Positions 24,554-34,157 are shown, counted from the stretch's first letter. The stretch: 36,510 nt of DNA from Acinetobacter sp. P8-3-8 (GCF_000214135.1 NZ_AFIE01000037.1:1-36510), one strand, 5' to 3'. Translations and numbers: made by a program. The notes: a model not told the origin generated them from the letters alone.

Positions 24554-25951
24554 ATGAGTAATGGTCTAATACAAAAAGGAATGTATGCAGCAGTATTTTC
24601 CGTCGCTGCAGTAACATCACAAGTGCAAGCTTCAACACCCGTTGATTTTTCTAATTTAGTTGAACAAGTCAGCCCAGCTGTTGTGAGTGTAAATGTCGTT
24701 AAAAAATTATCTCAGGAAGAATTATTGCAGCAGCAAGTTCCTGAGATTCTAAAGCGCTTCTTTGGTAATCAGATCATTATTCCACAGCAGCGTGCACCAC
24801 AAGAAAAAACCGCTTATGGCAGTGCATTCTTTATCAGTAAAGATGGTTATTTATTGACGAATCACCATGTGGTTGAAGATGCGTCAAAAGTGACCATCAT
24901 GTTGAATGACCGCCGTGAAATTGATGCGAAGGTTGTAGGAAGTGATGAACGTACCGATGTCGCTTTACTGAAAGTTGAAGGTAATAATTATCCATCTTTA
25001 AGTATTGGTAATGTCGACCAATTGAAAGTAGGGCAACCTGTCCTTGCGATTGGTTCTCCATTTGGTTTCGATTATTCAGCTTCCGCAGGGATTGTGAGTG
25101 CGAAATCTCGTAATATGTTAGGTGAAACCTCAGTTCCATTTATCCAAACAGATGTGGCTTTAAACCCAGGAAACTCTGGTGGTCCACTGTTTAACCAACA
25201 AGGTCAAGTGGTTGGCGTGAACTCTCGTATCTTTAGTGGTACGGGTGGTTATATGGGTTTGTCATTCTCTATTCCAATTGATGTGGCAATGGATGTCGCT
25301 GATCAGTTGAAAAAGAATGGTAAGGTGACGCGTTCTTTCCTCGGGATTATGCTACAAGATATTGATCGTAACTTGGCTGAAGCTTATAAATTAGATAAAC
25401 CAGAAGGTTCATTGATTACTCAAGTATCGCCAGATTCTCCAGCAGCAAAAGCTGGGTTTAAAGCAGGCGATGTGATTCTAAAATATAATGGCACACCGAT
25501 TTCTCGTACTGGTGAATTGCTCAACTATTTAAATCGTACTCAACCAGGGCAGACAGTACAGTTAGAAGTATTACGTGATGATAAGCCAAAAGTGATTACT
25601 GCGACTTTAGCGACAGCGCCTGATGATACACCTGCTAAAAATGACTCAACAGCAGTGACGAAAGCACGTAAAGGACCAATTTTAGGTGTGGCTATTCGTG
25701 GGTTATCTGAACAAGAGAAGAATAAACTCAGTTTGAAAGGGGGCGTGTTGATTGAAGATGTGACTTCAGGTGGTCTTGCTGCTCAATCACGTATTATTCC
25801 GGGTGATATTATTACTCAAGTGAATAATAAGAAAATCAATACACCAAATGATTTTGTTGATGCTGTTTCTGAGTTGCAGAAAAATACGGTAGCTCGTGTA
25901 GCCATTGTACGAGATGGACAGCATGCGATGATTGGGTTACGTATTCAATAA
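24554..25951 (+). CDS. Periplasmic Do-type serine protease (DegP/MucD/HtrA)
   Basis: Envelope quality-control protease and chaperone. The 465-residue product has a signal peptide (about residues 1-26, ending QVQA). The trypsin-like domain has catalytic H105 (TNHHVV), D135 (ERTDVALLK) and S208 in NPGNSGGPLFN. Two PDZ domains follow, at about 265-355 (LGIMLQDIDRNLAEAY..., DSPAAKAGFKAGDVIL) and 375-465 (GVAIRGLSEQEK..., GDIITQVNNKKI). It is closest in layout to MucD/DegP. An ATG-start with little ribosome-binding site is used. It is a single gene with its own terminator; I could not define a stress-sigma promoter in the 228-bp upstream gap. Confidence 0.93.
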   Translation: MSNGLIQKGMYAAVFSVAAVTSQVQASTPVDFSNLVEQVSPAVVSVNVVKKLSQEELLQQQVPEILKRFFGNQIIIPQQRAPQEKTAYGSAFFISKDGYLLTNHHVVEDASKVTIMLNDRREIDAKVVGSDERTDVALLKVEGNNYPSLSIGNVDQLKVGQPVLAIGSPFGFDYSASAGIVSAKSRNMLGETSVPFIQTDVALNPGNSGGPLFNQQGQVVGVNSRIFSGTGGYMGLSFSIPIDVAMDVADQLKKNGKVTRSFLGIMLQDIDRNLAEAYKLDKPEGSLITQVSPDSPAAKAGFKAGDVILKYNGTPISRTGELLNYLNRTQPGQTVQLEVLRDDKPKVITATLATAPDDTPAKNDSTAVTKARKGPILGVAIRGLSEQEKNKLSLKGGVLIEDVTSGGLAAQSRIIPGDIITQVNNKKINTPNDFVDAVSELQKNTVARVAIVRDGQHAMIGLRIQ

Positions 25952-25995
25952 TACGTATTCCAAAAAGTGTTCGTCTGATTTTAAAATAGCACTTG

Positions 25996-26019
25996 AGCCA
26001 CTCTTTGAGTGGCTTTTTT
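25996..26019 (+). terminator. Rho-independent terminator after the Do-type protease
   Basis: AGCCACTC at 25996-26003 pairs perfectly with GAGTGGCT at 26007-26014 over a TTT loop, followed by TTTTTA. Confidence 0.92.
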
Positions 26020-26067
26020 ATGAGAAAATATCAAGCAAGATTGTGTTGTAAACTGAAAGGGAATGGC

Positions 26068-26523
26068 GTGAGTACATCGTATTTTGATTTAAAAATAACT
26101 GTTCAACCTGAGCATATTGATGTTTTAGGGCATGTCAATAATGTGGTTTATGTCCAATGGATGCAAGATGTGGCATCTGCGCATATCAAAGCCTTAGGTG
26201 TAGGGCTTGAACAGTATCTAGAAATGAAGCATGCGATGGTTGCTGTGGAGCACCATGTTCAATACCGTAAAGCCGCTATGTTGGGTGATGAAGTCATTCT
26301 TCGAACGTGGTTATATGATATCAATGCATTGTACTCGTTCCGTCAGTACGCATTCTTTAAAGCGAGCGATAACAGCCTATTGTTTACAGGCAATACCAAG
26401 TGGGCTTGTATTGAGATTGCTACGGGGCGTCCTAAGCGTATGTCGCCAACGTTTATTCAAGCTTATCAACCGATTGATGCGGAAATAGATCCTTTTGCGC
26501 TGAATGAAAAATCAACGACTTAG
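26068..26523 (+). CDS. Hotdog-fold acyl-CoA thioesterase (4HBT/YbgC-like)
   Basis: Predicted thioesterase of about 151 residues. The active-site pattern QPEHIDVLGHVNNVVYVQWMQD matches the 4-hydroxybenzoyl-CoA thioesterase family, in which the Asp before VLGHVNN is catalytic. The rest follows the hotdog fold (VEHHVQYRKAAMLGDEVILRTWL, FTGNTKWACIEIATGRPKRM). The open frame extends back to 25993, but that part would cross the terminator of the protease gene; AAAGGGAA positions the GTG at 26068, which I take as the start. The GNAT gene starts about 50 bp later and also uses GTG. Confidence 0.85.
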   Translation: MSTSYFDLKITVQPEHIDVLGHVNNVVYVQWMQDVASAHIKALGVGLEQYLEMKHAMVAVEHHVQYRKAAMLGDEVILRTWLYDINALYSFRQYAFFKASDNSLLFTGNTKWACIEIATGRPKRMSPTFIQAYQPIDAEIDPFALNEKSTT

Positions 26524-26571
26524 AATTCTGATTTTATTTGCCTATTTGAAATGATCATGTTTGGAGTATGT

Positions 26572-27132
26572 GTGAGCCAGTTGAAATTGATCGAAACTGA
26601 ACGTCTGATTTTAAATGATATTGAACAAGCGGACGCACATGCTGTGTTTGAATTATTTTCAAATAATGATGTTTTGCAGTTCTACGATGTAAAGAAATTT
26701 ACATCAATCAATCAGGCTTATGCTTTGATTAATAAAATGCATGATCGATTTAAAAACCAGCAAGGCTATCGTTATGCAATTCGTTTGAAATCTGGAAAAC
26801 TGATTGGAAGTTTTGGGGTAAATAAAATTATTGAAACTAATGGTCAGTATGGTGTGCTGATTGGATATGATTTACATCCAGAATATTGGCATCAAGGTTT
26901 GATGTCGGAAGTGTTGAGGAGAATACTTCTGCAACTTAAAGAAAATTCATTATTTTCAAAGAGAATCAGTTTTGTGATTGCCGAAGTGTATGCTGAAAAT
27001 GTTAAATCGATACAGCTTCTTTTGAAACATGGATTTCTCCAAACTGAACTGACTGAACTGAATGTAGATCAGCAGATTGATTTGAATTTGGAAATGGCTT
27101 CACGACTTATTTTTAAACATTCATTCTGTTGA
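26572..27132 (+). CDS. GNAT-family N-acetyltransferase (RimJ/RimL-like)
   Basis: Acetyl-CoA-dependent acetyltransferase, about 186 residues. The N-terminus LIETERLILNDIEQADAHAVFELFSN is the RimJ/RimL/SpeG-type opening. The acetyl-CoA-binding region is YDLHPEYWHQGLMSEVLRRILLQL, with the expected pattern after the central strands, though the usual Q/RxxGxG/A is modified to HQGLMS. FVIAEVYAENVKSIQLLLKHGF is the conserved C-terminal motif. TGGAG with proper spacing supports the GTG at 26572 rather than the ATG at 26551. The substrate (protein N-terminus or small molecule) is unknown. Confidence 0.85.
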   Translation: MSQLKLIETERLILNDIEQADAHAVFELFSNNDVLQFYDVKKFTSINQAYALINKMHDRFKNQQGYRYAIRLKSGKLIGSFGVNKIIETNGQYGVLIGYDLHPEYWHQGLMSEVLRRILLQLKENSLFSKRISFVIAEVYAENVKSIQLLLKHGFLQTELTELNVDQQIDLNLEMASRLIFKHSFC

Positions 27133-27223
27133 GATGATGAGTATTTTCCGATCTGAAATATTTGTAGATCAAGTCACTTCAATAGATGGATAAAATATAT
27201 TTCTTTTTCTATATCCGCATTCT

Positions 27224-27231
27224 GCTATAAT
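27224..27231 (+). promoter_or_regulatory. Extended -10 promoter of lepA
   Basis: TGCTATAAT gives a consensus TATAAT at 27226-27231 with the extended TG element. The -35 region is poor. Transcription would start around 27238, giving a leader of about 70 nt. Confidence 0.6.
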
Positions 27232-27256
27232 CCATCGCAATTTATTTATCAGCTTT

Positions 27257-27283
27257 GCTATGTGATTTATTTTCACACATAGC
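27257..27283 (+). other. Hairpin in the lepA leader
   Basis: GCTATGTG at 27257-27264 pairs with CACATAGC at 27276-27283 over an 11-nt AT-rich loop. It would lie within the 5' untranslated leader, about 17 nt upstream of the AAGG ribosome-binding site. No T-run follows. Confidence 0.6.
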
Positions 27284-27308
27284 GCAATTCACATGTTCAA
27301 GGTAGCCC

Positions 27309-29126
27309 ATGGCGCAAGCTAAAAAATCCGTCGATATCAAAAATATACGCAATTTTTCGATCATTGCTCACATCGACCACGGCAAGTCGACGCTTGCAGA
27401 CCGTTTTATTCAAATGTGTGGCGGATTGCAAGCGCGTGAAATGCAAGCGCAAGTCCTTGACTCAATGGATATTGAGCGCGAGCGTGGGATCACCATTAAG
27501 GCAGCATCCGTTACGTTGTATTACACACACCCAAATGGTGAAGAATATCAATTGAACTTTATTGATACACCAGGACACGTCGATTTCTCATATGAAGTTT
27601 CGCGTTCGCTTGCTGCCTGTGAAGGTGCATTGTTGGTCGTTGATGCAGCGCAAGGTGTTGAAGCACAGTCTGTTGCAAACTGCTATACCGCAATTGAGCA
27701 AGGCCTTGAGGTTCTTCCTGTACTGAATAAAATTGATTTACCGCAGGCTGAGCCTGAACGTGTAATTCATGAAATTGAAGAAATTATCGGAATTGAGGCG
27801 ACTGAAGCGCCAACGTGTTCTGCGAAAACAGGATTAGGTGTGGAAGGTGTTTTGGAAACATTGGTGAATGTTATTCCTGCACCAACAGGTGATCGTGATG
27901 CACCATTACAAGCTTTGATTGTAGATTCTTGGTTTGATAACTACTTAGGCGTCGTCTCTCTAGTACGTGTTAAACAAGGCCGTGTGCGTAAAGGCGATAA
28001 AATGTTGATGAAATCAACAGGCCAAACACACATTATTACTTCGGTCGGTATTTTTAATCCTAAACATACTGAAACTGGCGTGCTTGAAGCGGGCGAAGTT
28101 GGTTTTGTGATTGCAGGGATTAAAGACATTTTTGGTGCGCCTGTCGGTGATACCATCACCCTAGCAACCACACCAGAAGTTGAAATTTTACCGGGTTTCA
28201 AAAAGGTTAAGCCACAAGTATATGCAGGCTTATTCCCAATTGACGCGAGTGATTTTGAACCGTTCCGTGATGCTTTGCATAAGTTACAAATTAACGACTC
28301 TGCATTATTCTTTGAGCCAGAAAGTTCTGATGCTCTCGGTTTTGGATTCCGTTGTGGCTTCTTGGGTATGCTCCATATGGAAATCGTACAAGAACGCTTA
28401 GAGCGTGAGTATGATTTAGACCTGATTAGTTCTGCACCAACGGTTATCTATGAAGCATTAATGAAGAATGGTGAAACGATTTATATCGATAGCCCATCTA
28501 AAATGCCTGATGGTTCAACTGTTGAAGATTTACGTGAACCGATTGCTGAGTGTCATATCCTTGTTCCGCAAGAGTACTTGGGTAATGTCATGACATTATG
28601 TATGGAACGTCGTGGCGTGCAAAAAGACATGAAATTCTTGGGTAATCAAGTATCGATTACTTTTGAAATTCCAATGGCAGAAGTAGTGATGGATTTCTTT
28701 GATAAGTTGAAATCTTGCTCACGTGGTTTTGCTTCGTTGGATTATAACTTTGTGCGCTTCGAGAGTTCATCTTTAGTTAAGGTTGATGTGTTAATTAATG
28801 GTGACAAAGTTGATGCGTTGGCAATGATTTGTCATCGTAATGATGCACGTCATCGTGGTATTGCTTTGGTAGAGAAAATGAAAGACTTGATTCCACGTCA
28901 AATGTTTGATGTTGCGATTCAGGCTGCTATTGGTGCACAAATTATTGCCCGCTCAACAGTAAAAGCAATGCGTAAAAACGTATTGGCGAAATGTTATGGT
29001 GGTGACGTTTCTCGTAAGAAGAAATTGTTATCTAAGCAGAAAGAAGGTAAGAAACGCATGAAGCAAGTGGGTAGTGTTGAAATTCCACAAGAAGCGTTCC
29101 TTGCAGTGTTAAAAGTAGAAAGATAA
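27309..29126 (+). CDS. lepA: Elongation factor 4 (LepA)
   Basis: Ribosome-associated translational GTPase that can back-translocate tRNAs or help initiation and assembly. The 605-residue product has G1 AHIDHGKST at about residues 20-28, the switch region [10 protein letters not shown]3 DTPGHVDF, G4 NKIDLP and G5 SAKTG. EF-G-like domains II, III and V follow, and the LepA-specific C-terminal domain is recognisable by [34 protein letters not shown] before the ATG supports the start. It is 18 bp before lepB, the usual lepA-lepB pair. Confidence 0.98.
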   Translation: MAQAKKSVDIKNIRNFSIIAHIDHGKSTLADRFIQMCGGLQAREMQAQVLDSMDIERERGITIKAASVTLYYTHPNGEEYQLNFIDTPGHVDFSYEVSRSLAACEGALLVVDAAQGVEAQSVANCYTAIEQGLEVLPVLNKIDLPQAEPERVIHEIEEIIGIEATEAPTCSAKTGLGVEGVLETLVNVIPAPTGDRDAPLQALIVDSWFDNYLGVVSLVRVKQGRVRKGDKMLMKSTGQTHIITSVGIFNPKHTETGVLEAGEVGFVIAGIKDIFGAPVGDTITLATTPEVEILPGFKKVKPQVYAGLFPIDASDFEPFRDALHKLQINDSALFFEPESSDALGFGFRCGFLGMLHMEIVQERLEREYDLDLISSAPTVIYEALMKNGETIYIDSPSKMPDGSTVEDLREPIAECHILVPQEYLGNVMTLCMERRGVQKDMKFLGNQVSITFEIPMAEVVMDFFDKLKSCSRGFASLDYNFVRFESSSLVKVDVLINGDKVDALAMICHRNDARHRGIALVEKMKDLIPRQMFDVAIQAAIGAQIIARSTVKAMRKNVLAKCYGGDVSRKKKLLSKQKEGKKRMKQVGSVEIPQEAFLAVLKVER

Positions 29127-29144
29127 TAAGAGGTATCTTCGCTC

Positions 29145-29999
29145 ATGGATTTTGATTTTAATTTAATTCTCGTACCAGTAACGCTCGTATTTTTTGGGTT
29201 ATGGTTACTCGATAAGTTTGTATTAAAACAGCGTGCAACCAAAGGTAAAGGGAATGAAAATGTCATTATTTCATGGGCGTATGACTTCTGGCCAGTTCTA
29301 GCGATTGTATTGGTATTACGTTCATTCTTCTTTGAGCCATTTAATATTCCATCGGATTCTATGGTTCCAACCTTAGAAACAGGTGATTATATTTTGGTAA
29401 ATAAATTCCAGTATGGCGTTCGTTTACCAATAACCAATACTAAAGTTATCGATATTGGTGAGCCTCAACGTGGTGATGTTGCTGTGTTTAGATATCCAAA
29501 AAATCCTAAAATCAGTTATATCAAACGTATTATTGGCTTACCAGGTGATCGTATTGAATACAATAAAGGTCAATTGACGATTAATGGTCAAAATGTACAG
29601 CAGATTCCAACTGAATTTAGCCGTGAAAAAGATATTTTAGATACGCCTAAATCGATCTATTACTATGAGCAAATGGGTCAACATAAACATCTGGTTCGTT
29701 TGTTAGAAGGTCAAAATACTTTGATTAGTGCATTTAATTATGCGCAACAAAAACAAGATTTACCTTATGTTGCTACGGCCAATGAGCGTTTTGTGAAGTC
29801 AAATGGCGAAAGTTGGGAAATGACTGTTCCAAAAGGACATTATTTTGCAATGGGTGATAACCGTGACCAAAGTGCTGATAGTCGTTTTTGGGGCTTTGTA
29901 CCTGAAGAAAACTTAACAGGTCATGCAATCTATGTGTGGATGCATAAAGAGCCTGGCTTTAAAATCCCATCATTCAGTCGTAATGGTGCAATCGATTAA
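29145..29999 (+). CDS. lepB: Signal peptidase I
   Basis: Inner-membrane endopeptidase that removes Sec/Tat signal peptides on the periplasmic side. The 284-residue product has two N-terminal membrane segments (about residues 2-22 and 45-65). The catalytic serine is S72 in PSDSMVPTL and the general-base lysine is K127 in YIKRIIGLPGDRIE; the C-terminal box GDNRDQSADSRFWGFV is present. AGAGG precedes the ATG. It ends 28 bp before a terminator, so lepA-lepB is probably one unit. Confidence 0.97.
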   Translation: MDFDFNLILVPVTLVFFGLWLLDKFVLKQRATKGKGNENVIISWAYDFWPVLAIVLVLRSFFFEPFNIPSDSMVPTLETGDYILVNKFQYGVRLPITNTKVIDIGEPQRGDVAVFRYPKNPKISYIKRIIGLPGDRIEYNKGQLTINGQNVQQIPTEFSREKDILDTPKSIYYYEQMGQHKHLVRLLEGQNTLISAFNYAQQKQDLPYVATANERFVKSNGESWEMTVPKGHYFAMGDNRDQSADSRFWGFVPEENLTGHAIYVWMHKEPGFKIPSFSRNGAID

Positions 30000-30027
30000 T
30001 GATTTATCAATAAATAAATTTCATGTG

Positions 30028-30057
30028 AAGGTCAATGCAAGTTGGCCTTTATTTTTA
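30028..30057 (+). terminator. Terminator after lepB
   Basis: AAGGTCAA at 30028-30035 pairs with TTGGCCTT at 30042-30049 (one G-U), over a 6-nt loop, followed by TATTTTTA. In the remaining roughly 250 bp to the DUF4845 gene I see no gene and no convincing promoter boxes. Confidence 0.75.
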
Positions 30058-30311
30058 TCTATTAAAACTATCGAGTGACTTTGATTCATAAGAAAAATTA
30101 AGCACAATAAATGATTAAAACTAGCAAGTTGTTGCACTTTCAAGGATAATAAGCCTGATAAATTTTTTGTTACCTCGTGTTAGTGTAGGAATGTAAGAAA
30201 TTTATAGTCAGTTGAATCAATGAAACAGACAAGGACAATAGTTTGATCCAGTCATGTCATTTTTGTTCAATTGAAATGAAGGATTATTAATTTCACCTGT
30301 TGGATAAAAAA

Positions 30312-30686
30312 ATGCGTAAAAATCAACAAGGCACTTCATATATTGGAATTTTATTGGGGATAATAGCGTTAGCTTTTATATTGAAAATCACAGTGGCTGT
30401 ATGGCCTTTATACTGGGACGATCATGCAATTGATCAGCAAATTGTAGAGCAAATTAAAAATAGCCCTGCAGATATTAGCCCTGCAAAATTTTCATCAGAG
30501 GTTGGTAAAAGATTGGAGATGAACAATATCAGAGATATTAAATTTGATGATATTGCGACGGTTTCTACACAAGATGGTTTACAAGTGACTAAGAAATACG
30601 AAGTACGAAAAAATTTCATGCTGAATATAGATATAGTCCTCACTTTCGAGAAGAGTTTTGATAAAAGGTCAGTTGAAAGTAAGTGA
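30312..30686 (+). CDS. DUF4845-family membrane protein
   Basis: Small protein of 124 residues with a short basic N-terminus (RKNQQGTSYIG), one membrane segment (ILLGIIALAFILKITVAVWPLYW) and a soluble C-terminal part of about 95 residues, presumably periplasmic. The N-terminal part resembles the QxGxSxxxxL-type start of DUF4845 proteins, which commonly lie between lepB and rnc as here. Function is unknown. A TTG four codons upstream (30300) is also open, but the ATG at 30312 fits GGA spacing. The 3' end overlaps rnc by 29 bp. Confidence 0.8.
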   Translation: MRKNQQGTSYIGILLGIIALAFILKITVAVWPLYWDDHAIDQQIVEQIKNSPADISPAKFSSEVGKRLEMNNIRDIKFDDIATVSTQDGLQVTKKYEVRKNFMLNIDIVLTFEKSFDKRSVESK

Positions 30687-31350
30687 TCCTCGCTTACAAA
30701 GCAGAATTGGTTATCAGTTTAAACAACACGAGTTATTGCAACTTGCGCTGACGCACCGTTCGGTGAGTCACAAATATAACTATGAGCGCCTAGAATTTCT
30801 AGGTGACTCATTGTTAGGTATGATCATCGCTCATTATCTATATCATGCTTACCCAACTGAAAATGAAGGGCGTTTAACACGTATGCGTGCCACGCTTGTT
30901 CGTCAGGAAGCATTGGGCAAAATCGCCAATGATTTAAAATTAAGTACCAGTTTGATTTTAAGTACAGGTGAGTTGAAATCAGGTGGTCATCATCGTGAGT
31001 CAATATTAGCGGATACTGTAGAAGCGATTATTGGTGCGATTTATACAGACTGTGAGGATTTACCTTTATTGCGTTCAATTGTTTTGAAGTGGTATGAACC
31101 TTATTTCGAAAATATTGAACCGACAGATCAGTTGAAAGACCCAAAATCTCGGTTACAAGAATATCTACAAGCTCGTAAAAAACAACTACCAATTTACGAG
31201 GTTGTAGATATTCAGGGTGATGCACCGAATCAACATTTTAAAGTAGAATGTACAGTAGATGGCTTACCTAAAATGATGGGTGAGGGATCGAGTCGTCGCT
31301 TTGCAGAACAAGCAGTTGCGGCGGATTTTTTAAAGCTTTTGGAGCAGTAA
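30658..31350 (+). CDS. rnc: Ribonuclease III
   Basis: Double-strand-specific endonuclease for rRNA and mRNA processing. The 230-residue product has the signature ERLEFLGDSLLGMII at about residues 38-52 with catalytic Glu and Asp. The second acidic site is in LADTVEAIIGAIY (about 118-130), and the C-terminal dsRNA-binding domain is DPKSRLQEYLQARK... to the end. The start must be a non-ATG codon: TTG at 30658, which lies inside the DUF4845 gene, gives IKGQLKVSDPRL, close to the known N-terminus of Acinetobacter RNase III. Another TTG at 30673 is possible. Era follows five bases after the stop. Confidence 0.93.
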   Translation: MIKGQLKVSDPRLQSRIGYQFKQHELLQLALTHRSVSHKYNYERLEFLGDSLLGMIIAHYLYHAYPTENEGRLTRMRATLVRQEALGKIANDLKLSTSLILSTGELKSGGHHRESILADTVEAIIGAIYTDCEDLPLLRSIVLKWYEPYFENIEPTDQLKDPKSRLQEYLQARKKQLPIYEVVDIQGDAPNQHFKVECTVDGLPKMMGEGSSRRFAEQAVAADFLKLLEQ

Positions 31351-31355
31351 ACTGC

Positions 31356-32384
31356 ATGAATACACATTCCGATCACAATGATGCTGATCACGAGCCGCCT
31401 GAAAACGGTAATGAGTTAATTAATCAATTTTTTAGTTCAGAAGGTTTTGAAATTCCTTCGGACTATCGAAGCGGGTTTGTCGCTATTGTTGGGCGCCCAA
31501 ATGTAGGTAAATCGACATTAATGAATCATTTATTGGGTCAGAAATTATCGATTACTTCACGTAAACCACAAACGACTCGCCATAAAATTATTGGTATTGA
31601 TAGTCGTGCAAAATCGCAGGCAGTGTTTGTTGATACACCTGGGATGCATAAAAAAGAAGTCCGTGCTATCAATAAAATGATGAACAAGGCTGCACATTCG
31701 GCATTACGTGATGTCAATTTAGTGTTATTCGTTGTGGATGCACAAAAGTGGACACCGAATGACGATTTAGTTTTAGAAAAACTGAAAAATGCAGAAATGC
31801 CAGTGGTTCTCGTCATCAATAAAATTGATACTTTAGAAAATAAGCGTTTGATTTTACCGTTGATTCAAGAGCGTGCAAAATTAATGAATTTTGCTGAAAT
31901 TGTTCCTGTTTCAGCTTTACGTGGTGCGAACCTTGATCATTTACGTGAAGCTATTGAAAAATATCTTCCGTTCCAGCCACCATTATATTCTTTGGAACAA
32001 TTAACGGATCGCTCTGAACGTTTCCTTGCGAGTGAAATCATTCGTGAGAAAATTATGCGTCAGTTGGGCGAAGAGTTGCCTTATGATTTAACCGTACAGA
32101 TTGAATCATTCAAAACAGAAGAAGCGACCATCAATGAAAAGACAGGTCGTCCTAAAGCTGCATGTACTTATATTGATGCAACCATTTTCGTCGATCGTTC
32201 AGGGCAAAAAGCCATTGTGATCGGTGAAAAAGGTGCCAAGTTGAAGAAAATTGGTATGGATGCTCGTGTAGACATGGAAAAAATGTTTGAACAGAAGATC
32301 ATGCTCACACTTTGGGTTAAAGTGAAAGGTGGGTGGTCTGATGATGAACGCGCACTTAAAAGTTTAGGTTATAGCGATATTTAA
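31356..32384 (+). CDS. era: GTPase Era
   Basis: Ribosome-assembly GTPase binding the 3' end of 16S rRNA. The 342-residue protein has G1 GRPNVGKST (about residues 47-55), G2 TSRKPQTTRH, G3 DTPGMH and G4 NKID. A C-terminal KH domain shows IVIGEKGAKLKKIGMDAR. It is about 40 residues longer than E. coli Era because of an acidic, histidine-containing N-terminal extension (NTHSDHNDADHEPPENGN). The spacing to rnc is five bases, indicating coupling. Confidence 0.96.
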   Translation: MNTHSDHNDADHEPPENGNELINQFFSSEGFEIPSDYRSGFVAIVGRPNVGKSTLMNHLLGQKLSITSRKPQTTRHKIIGIDSRAKSQAVFVDTPGMHKKEVRAINKMMNKAAHSALRDVNLVLFVVDAQKWTPNDDLVLEKLKNAEMPVVLVINKIDTLENKRLILPLIQERAKLMNFAEIVPVSALRGANLDHLREAIEKYLPFQPPLYSLEQLTDRSERFLASEIIREKIMRQLGEELPYDLTVQIESFKTEEATINEKTGRPKAACTYIDATIFVDRSGQKAIVIGEKGAKLKKIGMDARVDMEKMFEQKIMLTLWVKVKGGWSDDERALKSLGYSDI

Positions 32385-32410
32385 TCGCTCAACAAAATAA
32401 AGGAACTGTG

Positions 32411-32611
32411 ATGATTCGAGTGATTTCCATTCTTGCTTGTATAGTAATGTTGCAAGGCTGTATTACTAAAATTGTAACAGTTCCTGTTAAAGCCGCTTAT
32501 GGTGTGACAAAAGGCGTTGTTAAAGGGACAGCCGCTGTCGTTGGTGCCGTCATTCCAGATGGTGATGATGATGAAAAGAAAGAAGAAAAGAAAAAAGACA
32601 ATGATGATTAA
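32411..32611 (+). CDS. Small lipoprotein (NF038104-type)
   Basis: Predicted lipoprotein of 66 residues. A short hydrophobic signal ends in the lipobox LQGC, so the mature protein starts at about C17. It is followed by alternating small and hydrophobic residues (VPVKAAYGVTKGVVKGTAAVVGAV) and a highly acidic and lysine-rich tail (DGDDDEKKEEKKKDNDD). It resembles the small lipoproteins named NF038104 in Acinetobacter; function unknown. AGGAA supports the ATG at 32411 rather than the GTG just before it. It lies between era and recO in the same direction, 27 bp after era and 30 bp before recO. Confidence 0.8.
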   Translation: MIRVISILACIVMLQGCITKIVTVPVKAAYGVTKGVVKGTAAVVGAVIPDGDDDEKKEEKKKDNDD

Positions 32612-32641
32612 TTGTGACATCAGTGAATGAAGCACTGATCA

Positions 32642-33361
32642 ATGCGTAATGAAGTTCTGCATGGTTATTTAATTCATCATCGTAAATATCGGGAACGTAG
32701 TCATATTGTGCATTTATTTACGCAAGAACATGGTCGTGTCGATGGTATTTTGAGACAAACCCCTCCACCACAATATCAGCCGATTACGTTGCAGGCTTCT
32801 GGTAAATCGGAACTGAAGAATTTTTCTAAACTTGAAATTTTAAACCAACCGATTTTCTTTTATGGTGATGCATTTTTTTCAGGTTTTTATCTCAATGAAA
32901 TTATTTTAAGACTTTGCCCATTAGAAGAAGCACTGCCAGAAACTTTTGAGCAGTATCATTTAACTTTACAGCATTTACAAAAATTGGCTGAACATTCACA
33001 AGCTGATGTATTTCTTCGACAAATTTTACGCCAGTTCGAACATGCCTTATTAGAAGAATTAGGTTATCCCTTAGATTATGCACATGATTCGAATCAACAA
33101 GAAATTATTGTAAGTCAGCGCTATCAATTTCAGTTATCAGAAGGCTTTACACCCGTTGCCCATAGCTCAGCAGCAACGTTATCTGGCGAGCAAATTCTGA
33201 GTATGGTGAATTATGAAAAGGGTAGGGATTTCAACGCAGAACAGTTACAATTACTCGCAAAGCTTTATCGGCAAATGATTACTTCACTTTTGGGTGATCG
33301 TCCTCTTAAAAGCCGTCAGCTTTGGATTCAAAGCGCTCAATCGAAAACTGTGAATCGTTAA
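32642..33361 (+). CDS. recO: DNA repair protein RecO
   Basis: Helps load RecA onto SSB-coated single strands in the RecFOR pathway. The 239-residue product opens with the OB-fold part LHGYLIHHRKYRERSHIVHLFTQEHGRVDGILRQ, typical for RecO. The helical C-terminus has FLRQILRQFEHALLEELGYPLDY, the conserved LLxxLGY-type motif, and ends GDRPLKSRQLWIQ. No zinc cysteines are seen, as in many gammaproteobacterial RecO proteins. Its position after era is the standard order. Confidence 0.93.
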   Translation: MRNEVLHGYLIHHRKYRERSHIVHLFTQEHGRVDGILRQTPPPQYQPITLQASGKSELKNFSKLEILNQPIFFYGDAFFSGFYLNEIILRLCPLEEALPETFEQYHLTLQHLQKLAEHSQADVFLRQILRQFEHALLEELGYPLDYAHDSNQQEIIVSQRYQFQLSEGFTPVAHSSAATLSGEQILSMVNYEKGRDFNAEQLQLLAKLYRQMITSLLGDRPLKSRQLWIQSAQSKTVNR

Positions 33362-33398
33362 TTCTAAATCTTTCAATATTTAATATTAGGAAAATGTT

Positions 33399-34124
33399 AT
33401 GGCTGCATTGCTTGGTGTAAACATTGATCATGTTGCGACTCTAAGACAAGCACGTGGAACGACTTATCCTGATCCTGTAAAAGCCGCATTAATCTGCGAA
33501 CAAGCAGGGGCAGAAGGTATTACCTTACATTTACGTGAAGATCGTCGTCATATTCAAGATGATGATGTGCGCCGTATGCGTCCAGTTTTAAAGACGAGAA
33601 TGAATTTAGAGTTGGCTGTCACTGATGAAATGATCGCTTTTGCCAAAGAAATTAAACCACATCATGTTTGCTTTGTTCCTGAAAAACGTCAAGAAGTGAC
33701 TACAGAAGGTGGTTTAGATGTAGTCGGGCATTTTGAAGATGTGAAAGCAGCGACTCAGGCTTTAGCAGCAGTTGGTTGTGATGTTTCATTATTTATTGAC
33801 GCTGACTTTGCTCAAATTGATGCTGCAATTGCATGTGGTGCGCCAACTATCGAATTGCATACAGGTGCATACGCTGATGCTGAAAGTGTGGAAGTACAAC
33901 AAGCTGAATTAGAACGTATTATTAAAGGTACTGAATACGCTGTGTCTAAGGGCTTAGTGGTCAATGCAGGGCATGGTTTAAACCTTGAAAATGTTGCTGC
34001 AATCGCTGCTATTCCGCAAATCCATGAGCTGAATATTGGACATTCTATTATCGCAGAAAGTGTTTTTGTGGGTTTAGAACAAGCGGTTAAAGATATGAAA
34101 GCTGCGATACAGGCAGCGGGTTAA
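33399..34124 (+). CDS. pdxJ: Pyridoxine 5'-phosphate synthase
   Basis: Condenses 1-deoxyxylulose-5-phosphate with 3-amino-2-oxopropyl phosphate to pyridoxine 5'-phosphate; TIM-barrel enzyme. The 241-residue product has [23 protein letters not shown] at the N-terminus, the [18 protein letters not shown] loop with catalytic residues, [27 protein letters not shown], and the phosphate-binding [14 protein letters not shown] and [22 protein letters not shown] precedes the ATG. It follows recO by about 37 bp. Confidence 0.97.
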   Translation: MAALLGVNIDHVATLRQARGTTYPDPVKAALICEQAGAEGITLHLREDRRHIQDDDVRRMRPVLKTRMNLELAVTDEMIAFAKEIKPHHVCFVPEKRQEVTTEGGLDVVGHFEDVKAATQALAAVGCDVSLFIDADFAQIDAAIACGAPTIELHTGAYADAESVEVQQAELERIIKGTEYAVSKGLVVNAGHGLNLENVAAIAAIPQIHELNIGHSIIAESVFVGLEQAVKDMKAAIQAAG

Positions 34125-34157
34125 TTTTTCTTTTATTTTTGTTGTTGAATATTGGTC

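Noticed and set aside
25993-26067. Longer N-terminus for the hotdog thioesterase
   Set aside because: It would start inside the terminator hairpin of the protease gene; the GTG at 26068 has a proper ribosome-binding site.
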